Of a stretch of DNA of 64,000 nt, positions 53,414-61,161 are shown piece by piece. Numbering within the stretch: position 1 is the first letter of the stretch; each line of letters opens with the position of its first letter. Under the pieces are notes generated by a model that saw nothing but the letters and a program-made list of their open reading frames with translations, was not told the origin of the DNA and made no database searches. The stretch is from the NCBI GenBank assembly GCA_905250125.1, contig CAJNOL010000260.1, forward strand, positions 115,970 through 179,969, given 5' to 3'. The stretch comes from Rotaria sordida. Its lineage: Eukaryota; Rotifera; Eurotatoria; Philodinida; Philodinidae. The translations under genes were made by a program, and so were the position numbers.

Positions 53414-54728
53414 TCACTCCATACCCGCTGGTGCATCACCTAGAAAAGAAAAAATTTAATTGAATGAAAAAAAAAGTTTTTTTTTGTTTTTATTATATAC
53501 CAGTTGCATTAGGACCACGTCGAAAATTTTTCTTAACTTCAGGTCGAGCTAATTGAAGACGTTTTAAAAATTCATTTGTTTTATGACGCATATGTGCATG
53601 TAAATATGCCTGAAAAAGAAAACATTTGTCTATTGAAATAATATCTTATGAGAGAAATGATCTAAACGTACTTTACAACATTTAATATGATAATGAAAAT
53701 AATTGCGAAGTGTATGAATAAGATTAATTGTATTATCACGTGCTGCTGCTTTTGTATGACGTGGAAAAAGAACTAACAAAATATTTTATCAATATTAAAA
53801 TATTTCTTTAAAGTTTAAAAAAAGAGAAATTACATACCAAAAGTTAAATAACCAATATTATCACCTATACGAGCATCATGCATATCTTTTAATTCTTCTG
53901 GTGGTGTACGATAACTAACAATAACTTGAGGTGCTTGTTGAAATTGTCTTCGTCGTTCTTTAAATTCCTAAACATTAAAACAAAAAAAAAATATATATAT
54001 ATATATAATAAGAATATTTAAAAAAATTTTCTTACTTCCATAAAAACACGACCAATAATGTTATCATCTGGATCTTTAAATACAGTTGAAAAAATAACAA
54101 TAACACGATCAGATGATGCATCAACATACATTGTTTCATCATCACGATAATGTATAACAGCTCGTTTATGACTAATACTTGTTGATTCTTGTTTTGCTTG
54201 ATATTCAAAATATTTTTCAAAAACAGCCGCAAAACAATTTCGTTTAAGCATTGCAATTTTACGAACAAGTGGTAACCATACATCATTACTATCACCTTTA
54301 GGTAATTGTCTATTAAAATCTAATGATAATGTTACATTATAACCTTCTAAAGGTGCTACAAGAAGATCACCATATTCTCGACGAAGAACCTAAATCAATA
54401 CAATTAATCATTATTATTATTACGAGAAAGAATTATATTATAGAACTGACTTCATCTGTACCATATTGTTCTAAATCACGAAAAAATTTTAATTTAATGC
54501 TAACAACAAATGGTTTGTCGCGTGAACTTGTTACATGATAAAGTGCACCGTCAAAATCTTAAATTATTCAAGAATTGAGTTTTTTTTTTTGTTTTACTTC
54601 AAGATTTAATATCACTTACCAACAACATCAGTTTTAAGTTCGACTAATTTTTCTTTACGTAAAAATGCTTCAATTTGAAGTGTCAATAATTCTTCAATTA
54701 TACGATTATGTACTTCAAGTAAAATCAT
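53414..54728 (-). CDS. ARPC2: ARP2/3 complex subunit 2 (p34-Arc)
   Basis: Seven exons on the minus strand, all in phase: 54728-54620, 54557-54451, 54389-54036, 53967-53838, 53772-53672, 53609-53501, 53439-53414. They give 311 aa (human 300). Seen: [160 protein letters not shown]. This is unmistakable ARPC2. With ARPC4 it forms the structural core that clamps the mother actin filament during branch formation in the cytoplasm. The ATG at 54728 matches the family start exactly. The seven-residue tail GDAPAGME from a 26-bp last exon is lineage-specific. Confidence 0.98.
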
Positions 54729-55655
54729 TGTTGAATGGAATTATTATACACACAACAACAACAACAACAAATGGAAATTATTTGACTAACACGAAATGTC
54801 TAAAATATGAAAATATTCATTTGATTTATGTTTTTAGAATATTTAATTGTCTAGATTTTTCAAAAATTTACAAAATGTTTTATTGACAAGGTTGTGCTAA
54901 TGACTACTATGAAGCTAGTCGAACTGAATCATTCAATCAAAAGAAAATAATGATACTATTGGACAATGTGTTCAGCAATAGACATCGTAGTATTCATTAA
55001 TCACCAGTGAAGAGGAATACAAGAAAAAGCTTGATTTTAAAAATGGCCGCCTTAGTAATGATAATATGGAAATAGGGTCTTCTTATTGTTGATACCTAAC
55101 TAAAACTAAAACAAAATTAAGAAATAATCATCTTGTTTTTTTTTCTTTTATTTCATTAGTATTTAATTAAAAAAATCTATTCAATCAAACATTACATAAA
55201 TCCTAGAAATTTGAAATTATTTGCCATTCAATACGAGCATCATTCATCTGTTCCAAATCATCTTTGACTTATATGATGATGATCATTATGGTTATCATTT
55301 ATGATCATGCTTAACAGTAGTATCCCGAGGCGGATGGAATTAAGGTTCCATACTTTTCGCCAGCCTTGGTTGAGTTTTGAGGGAAGTGGTTGACCATTAT
55401 GAGACTGTAGAATTTACGAAAAATTGCGTTAACCAGGTAAAAAAAAGCTAAAGTTTTTTAAGATTAGGGGACATCCTCTTTCCCTCGCTCGTAACACTCC
55501 TAATGCTTAATATTTTTTCTGATCTTTCGTCAAACAAATGATGATATACAAGAAAAAGCGACTTATCTTTTACATTTTGTTCATTTATTCAAAATAACTG
55601 AAATAGAATTGGATTAAAGTATGATATGTCTGAATGAAAAAAATATTTCTATCTA
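54729..55655. other. Upstream region of ARPC2, nothing recognised
   Basis: Probable ARPC2 promoter side. A CAACAACAA run lies near 54753-54770. A moderately GC-richer patch at about 55318-55500 has no recognisable meaning. Confidence 0.4.
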
Positions 55656-56496
55656 AAGGGTGTCTAATAAGTTTCGATCCCCTTCAAATAATATTATTTT
55701 CTTATATTTTTTTTATTAGTAGAATAGACTGATATTTACAGTGTATATACTAGGCACCTAGCTATGCTCTACGCTAGAATTTGAACTTTCTACTTCCTAT
55801 AGTAGCAGAGATACAAGTCACAGTAATACCCATAAGAATATTTTGAAATTATTTGTAAAGATTTTTCTACCGTTTTATTATGGAAGTTAAAGAAATGGCA
55901 GTGATTTAAACACGATTTACAAATAGAAATTCTTTAAATATGAAAAGAAAAAAAAACGTGCGTCAATAGTTATGTATCTACTCTCTATCTTGATCTATCA
56001 TTTACTTCAATCGAGTCAGTAATTTTCTCGTATTTTGCTGCCATGAAACATTTTCCATTCTTGTACTACTCGATTTTTCTATTCTGATTCATTTTCAAAT
56101 CTTTATCTTCTCCATTTTTTCTTGATTGGTCAAATATCAGCAAATTTTGCGTCATCATCTTCAGGATCAATACCCCATCCTGGTTGTTGATAATCATGTG
56201 AACAAATGACAGAATATAGGAGTAAGACGCAGACAACTAAAAGTTACTCATTATTAGAGATTGATCGAACATCTAGAATTTTTTCATTCGTCTTGTTTGT
56301 AAAAATAATTCAAAAAGTTCTTACGAATTTTATATGGACTGTATCTATGGGACTATTAGAGATAGAAAGGTCAAATTCTACCGTAGAGTAGATCTAGATG
56401 TCTAACATATATGCCGTTATTATCAGTCTATTTTATTGGAAAAACATAAAAAAAAGAATATTGTCTGAAGAGAATCAAAACTTATTAGGCACTCTT
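55656..56496. mobile_element. TA-flanked foldback DNA element
   Basis: The left end AAGGGTGTCTAATAAGTTTC (55656) and the reverse complement of the right end, AAGAGTGCCTAATAAGTTTT (56496), start inverted arms about 215 bp long. Internal matches include AATAGACTGATA, GGTAGAATTTGA-like and TTTTTGAA-like blocks. TA occurs at both borders (55654-55655, 56497-56498). The end sequence has a mariner flavour. No transposase is seen. The centre (about 55880-56280) contains a minus-strand open stretch at 56130-56203 that looks host-derived. Confidence 0.7.
56130..56203 (-). pseudogene. Coding-like 24-codon remnant inside the foldback
   Basis: On the minus strand this reads CSHDYQQPGWGIDPEDDDAK, then FADI and a stop. 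The composition is protein-like, unlike most random AT-rich frames. It could be the last exon of the gene relic at 57859-58250 or captured sequence. The family is not recognised, and it could be chance. Confidence 0.25.
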
Positions 56497-57858
56497 TATT
56501 TTATTTAGTAAATCAATATTAGAGAAAAAAAAATCAGAGCTACTCATAATGAAAAGTGATGCTACATCATCTTATCGCAATAGTTCACATGTGCTTTTTT
56601 TTCTCTTGTTGAATTGTGACTATACCTAAGCTAACTATTTTGATTCACTGTTATAGCTGTGCTTTATTGTATTGACTAAACTGTCAACGAACCAAAAATA
56701 TTCATTTTATTTCGTGAGCTCTGATAAATAATTGATTTTCATAAATTTACAACAAAGAAGGTTGTTTTGAGATGCTATCCTTTAATCATATATATATAGT
56801 ATTTTTCGATATCCTAGTGAGATCATATTCATGTCGAACGATATTCTAACTTGATAAGAAATTTTTGTAATCGAATATTTTACAGAGTCATATAATAAAC
56901 TTAGTAGTACTTTAGATTATATTCAGTTTACATAGAATGCTAAAGTATGTCAAAACATATTTATATTTTTTGCTTTTTTTTATTCGTTATTATTACTATG
57001 TATTAAAGGAGCCTACAGAAATTTGAAAATATTGTGTGTGAGTCAGAATTTTGTTCTCATTTGTCAACAGTGAGTATTTTGGTAAAGTACACTGTCAATT
57101 CAGGCAATTTTCTTGGTTACTACGGAAAACAGACTTGCAAAGAGAGCTCGACCATTTCTGAATGATTGTTCTAAAACTCTTCATTTTAATATCGCTTTGT
57201 GAAAGGTGATGTCGTTAACCGCAAGGAGATTTTTTTATTCTATTGGTTTCGAAATATATTTCTCCACGGTCCTTTGACTTAATCTTTCAGAAATCTTAAG
57301 GAAATTATTCATATACGATCTTTGATTGTATATCAACAAAGTTGGCTACAGTTTTGGGGCGAAAATTTCTATCCTATATACTTCAATACTTCTTTTAGAT
57401 CATTTTTCACAAAAATCAGTAATATAATGTATGGAGTAAATGAGAGTATTACTGCAGAAAACATCAATTTTCTTCGTCCAAACATAATTTTCGTGTCACT
57501 CAAAGGCCAACTCATAACTCGTAAACCAGAAGTCCTAGAAAAATTTTGAAAAGAACACAAAATTTTAATGTAAACCAAATGTCTTCAAATTTCTATAGTG
57601 TATTTTAAGAAACTGAACATTGAATGCACATTTTGTAAAATTACTTTTATTCATCACTGGTTATATATTTGCAGAATATCATTCAATGTTAGAAACAATC
57701 TGTTGTACGTTGATCTGAGTCAGTACTTGATGAAGATATATCATTTCTGCCTTCTTCTTCATCGTTCTGTACTTATTCAGAAACATTATTAATATTCTTC
57801 GGAGAAAAACAAAAATTGCTCATTATTTTTCTATATATTTTTGAATTTTAATATTTAC

Positions 57859-58250
57859 TTTAAGCCAATTCAAGTCTGCTTGATATTCATCAGCTTGTTC
57901 ATTGGTAAAAATTTCATCTGAATAAACTCTCATAAATGTATCTATTGGAAGATCATGTAAAATTTATTTCATTTATTAATCCAAATGATTATTCGAAGTT
58001 GTACAATAATACCATTGTAAACAACACGGTTTGAATATATTTATTTATTACATTCGTATATTCCTCCTGGAACATTTTTATGTAAACGTCAAAAATGATA
58101 GCCAAGTTGATTGAGAATTTCTGATTGACTTTTATATTTTGCTTTCAGTGCTTTAACACATTCATCACCAATTCATTCGGCATATTTCAAAGTATACAAC
58201 CAACCGAATCAAATACAAATTGCTTTTTCAATATAAATTGCATAATTCAT
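57859..58250 (-). pseudogene. Decayed multi-exon gene relic, unidentified
   Basis: Two minus-strand stretches read as protein. One is 58250 to about 58047, including MNYAIYIEKAI, IGDECVKALKAKYKSQSEIL, NQLGYHF and RLHKNVPGGIYECN, interrupted by about three in-frame TGA codons. The other is about 57963 to 57859, ILHDLPIDTFMRVYSDEIF then TNEQADEYQADLNWLK, ending at a good GT donor. They are consistent with exons of one gene that no longer codes. I cannot name the family. It lies 5'-to-5' with the K+ channel gene, separated by the telomere-like palindrome at 58514. Confidence 0.45.
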
Positions 58251-58513
58251 GGTTCTTTGGATTCAAAAAAACCGATATTCTATTGAAAATGCAACGAGAA
58301 ACTTGCAACGTTCAGTAATACATGCATATTTCTATTCGAAAGATTAACACTTATGGTTGTTCCATTGGATCTATTTTTCTAATAATTTAAAATTCTCGAA
58401 CGATGTTTCAGAAAGAGAGAACAAACTAATTTTATACAATAATTCTCAAAATCATTCAATCAGGTTTGTTTTCAGTTCTTTTCCGTTGCCCGTAAACTCT
58501 AGTAAAAACCCAA

Positions 58514-58563
58514 ATAGGGGTGTGGATATGGATAATAACAGAGTAACAACCATAACCACACCC
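58514..58563. repeat. Telomere-like mini-palindrome D
   Basis: AGGGGTGTGGATATGG, a spacer containing AACAGAGTAACA, then ACCATAACCACACCCT. A short G-then-C inverted repeat of the same type as those at 12699, 24586 and 60513. It sits between a gene relic on the left and an intact gene on the right. Confidence 0.5.
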
Positions 58564-58679
58564 TCTATCTTATTCATCAGATGTTATTCTATTTTCTGAT
58601 TGTAATTGTTCTATTAAATTAACTAAAAAACAAACTCAACAGCGCGCTATTATTAATTGAGATAACTATTCAAAAAACA

Positions 58680-60133
58680 ATGAATGGTTGGGCAAAAGAT
58701 GCTCTCGATTGTCTTCTATCAATGACAACATTTTTTGAAAGTGAAGATGATCGTTTAACAATAAATATATCTGGTACACATTATGAAATAAATGTATCTG
58801 ATATAATCAATTTTCCTGATACAGTTCTTGGTGATCCATTAAAACGAGCACGTTATCTTGTACCAGGTACAAGTCATTATTTTTTTCCACATCATCCAAG
58901 TTCATTTGAATCTATTTTATATTATTATATAAATGATGGTGTTTTAATTAAAGCTGAAACAATTCCAGCAATAATATTTTATGAAGAAATTCGATTTTTT
59001 CAATTAAATGAAAAATTAATTCAAACATTTTATAATGATTATTTATCAATAAATGAAGATAATCATATTGAACCGAATTCTTACTTGAAAAAAACATTAT
59101 ATCAAACATTCTATCATCCACCTATTAATTATTTAAATTCTTTATTTAATATTTTATCGGCTGTATTTAATGCTTTAGCAATTTATTCTTTATGTTTAGA
59201 AACAATGAGTATTTATCGAAATTTTCATAATACAATGTGGATGATAACACATCCATCAAAACCTTTTAATCGTACAGAAGGTTTTAAGTGTTCAGATATT
59301 AGTTTACGTCCTTATCAATTCATACCCTATTTCAATTCAGAAAATACAACATTAGAAATTCTTTGTGTTACATGGTTAGTTAAGAAAAAAAATCCAACAG
59401 AATAGAAAACCAAAATAAAAATTTCTCTGTTTGAGAACAAATTTATATTTTTTTGCTTTTTGTTTTGTAGGTTTTATTTTGAATTATTTATTCGTACTTT
59501 ATCTGTACCTTCATTTACACATCTTATAAATGATCCAAATTTTGCATTAGATATCTTATCTATATTACCAACAATATTAAGTCAAATATTTTATCGATTT
59601 TATATTTTTGAAAATCAAGAAGAAAATCTATTAACATTGAAAGAAACTCAATTATTTGATTATTTAACATGTTTAAAATTATTTCGTCTATTTCGTTTAA
59701 CTCGTCATGCAAAATGTTTAGAAATATTTATTAAAGTTTTATACATTAATTTAAAAGATATTCTTATGTTAACAATATTAATTATATTTGGAATATTTTA
59801 TTTTGGTTTAACACAATTTGTTCTTGAACAATTACATCAAGATAATGAAATTAAAAATATTGGCGAAGCATTATGGCATGTAAATATTAAATAAATGATT
59901 TTATTTAATTAAAGATAAAGTTTTTTTTTATTTACAAGGGATTTACAGTCATAACAACTGTTGGCTATTCTGATATTGCAGAACATCAATTTTTATCTTA
60001 TATATTTGCTATTGTTGGTGTTTGGTATGGTTCAATTTCAATGGCTATTATTTTACCAAGTCTTATTCAATCATTTAATATTTTTCATAATTTTAAATAT
60101 CGTCGATATATATTTAAATATAAAACAGATTAA
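58680..60133 (+). CDS. Voltage-gated K+ channel (Shaker-type) with divergent pore
   Basis: Three exons (58680-59374, 59471-59879, 59939-60133) encode 432 aa. Seen: T1/BTB tetramerisation domain (residues about 26-122, ISGTHYEINVSDI to FYEEIRFFQLNEKLIQ), S1 (about 152-176), S2 (about 224-245, LEILCVTWFYFELFIR), S3 (about 255-272, ALDILSILPTIL), S4 (about 295-313, DYLTCLKLFRLFRLTRHAK), S5 (about 326-350), pore helix and filter TTVGYSD (374-380) and S6 (about 386-415). The order and spacing are those of Kv1-4 alpha subunits at the plasma membrane. Oddities: the filter is GYS rather than GYG; the first two S4 arginines are replaced by D295 and T298, with K301, R304, R307 and R310 kept; and the S6 PVP hinge is ILP with only the second proline. 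These suggest altered gating and selectivity, or a regulatory subunit. No stops or frameshifts are present, so it looks maintained. Confidence 0.9.
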
Positions 60134-60224
60134 TATAAAACACGATTGTTCTTCTAAAAATACGAAAAATAGTATACAAATAGTAATAAAAGCACATTAC
60201 TTTCGTTAATATTTTGTTTTCTTT

Positions 60225-60510
60225 GATCACCCAAATATCTGACTAATTTTGTACAACTAGACTTTAACACTTGAAATATATCTCCAACAAATGGATCAGA
60301 ACGAAAATTCACTTCATGAATAAGCTGTTCACAGAAAAAAATAGAAAAGAATAAATGTATACATGATACTTAGACTATGTCGGATACTTTGAATGAGTTA
60401 CTAAGCGATTAAAAAATACGCTCTCTAGGACTTACCAAGTTGGCTAACGATAAAAATGAATTAAATTTGACAACTTCTTGAATTGGTTTCACCACTTGAA
60501 CAAGATGTTG
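60225..60510 (-). pseudogene. Truncated minus-strand gene fragment left of palindrome E
   Basis: Two exon-like stretches on the minus strand. One is 60510-60436, HLVQVVKPIQEVVKFNSFLS then LANL, ending at GTAAGT. The other is 60324 to about 60225 after a TGAACAG acceptor, LIHEVNFRSDPFVGDIFQVL then KSSCTKLVRYLGDQ. They join in phase. No start codon or downstream exons are found, and the 5' side stops at the G-rich tract. The family is not recognised. Confidence 0.45.
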
Positions 60511-60512
60511 AC

Positions 60513-60567
60513 GGGTGTGAATATGGGAGTGGGTGTGAGTGGTTTGGATTCTCTTCACACCCACACC
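60513..60567. repeat. Telomere-like palindrome E between two broken genes
   Basis: GGGTGTGAATATGGGAGTGG and GTGTGAGTGG, then the centre TTTGGATTCTCTT, then CACACCCACACCC. G-rich to C-rich order on the plus strand. It abuts a minus-strand fragment on its left and an aldehyde dehydrogenase fragment on its right. Confidence 0.6.
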
Positions 60568-60885
60568 CAGCAAAGAAACGTATTGTTGATGATCCATTTG
60601 ATTCTACAACTGAACAAGGACCATAGGTATAGGAAAGCATTTCAAGCAAAGTGTCATAATCTAAACTATGGGAAAAACATACTGATTGAAGATTCAGAAA
60701 ACAATTTGATAAGACAACAGATTAGTATTAATTTCTTTTGTGTATTCTATAAAACAGTCATACTCAATTAGAAACAATTCTTGAATGTATTCGATCGGGT
60801 AAAAAAGTTGGTGATAAAGGTTATTTTATTCGACCTATTATTTTTACTAATGTAAAAGATGGTATGAAAATAGCTCGTGAAGAAG
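60568..60885 (+). pseudogene. Aldehyde dehydrogenase (ALDH1-like) fragment
   Basis: Two exon-like pieces on the plus strand. The first (60568-60614) reads AKKRIVDDPFDSTTEQGP, matching the ALDH1 sequence KKRVVGNPFDSTTEQGPQ. The second (about 60759-60885) reads QLETILECIRSGKKVGDKGY then FIRPIIFTNVKDGMKIAREE, matching KILDLIESGKKEG...GYFVQPTVFSNVTDEMRIAKEE. About ten residues usual between GKK and GYF are missing. The catalytic Cys region upstream and the FGPV region downstream are absent. A TAG follows TTEQGP directly. This is a truncated, non-functional copy whose 5' end begins at the palindrome. Confidence 0.75.
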
Positions 60886-60969
60886 TTTGTCTTTTTTTCT
60901 CTTTTCTTCATTTCATTGAAATCGTTTTCTTCTATTGAGAATATCTCTTGGTTTCAACTTATTTTCCCA

Positions 60970-61161
60970 TTAGCCGATCCATCGGATATATTCAGCAACA
61001 GCATCGAAATTCTTATCTACATTGGAATCGGAATCATTGGTTGAATAATACAAATAGTTCAGGTCCGATGTAAGAAACTTAGATACAATGCCATACTTCT
61101 CTAACTTCTGACGGTGCTTGACTACAAACGTAGATCTCTCTACTAAGACATTGAACCTCAT
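60970..61161 (-). CDS. Unrecognised 63-aa open frame
   Basis: MRFNVLVERSTFVVKHRQKL, then EKYGIVSKFLTSDLNYLYYS, ending AVAEYIRWIG and a stop, on the minus strand. The composition is more protein-like than neighbouring frames, but no domain is recognised and no exon partners were found. It may be a remnant of a larger gene or element. Confidence 0.25.
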   Translation of the reverse strand: MRFNVLVERSTFVVKHRQKLEKYGIVSKFLTSDLNYLYYSTNDSDSNVDKNFDAVAEYIRWIG

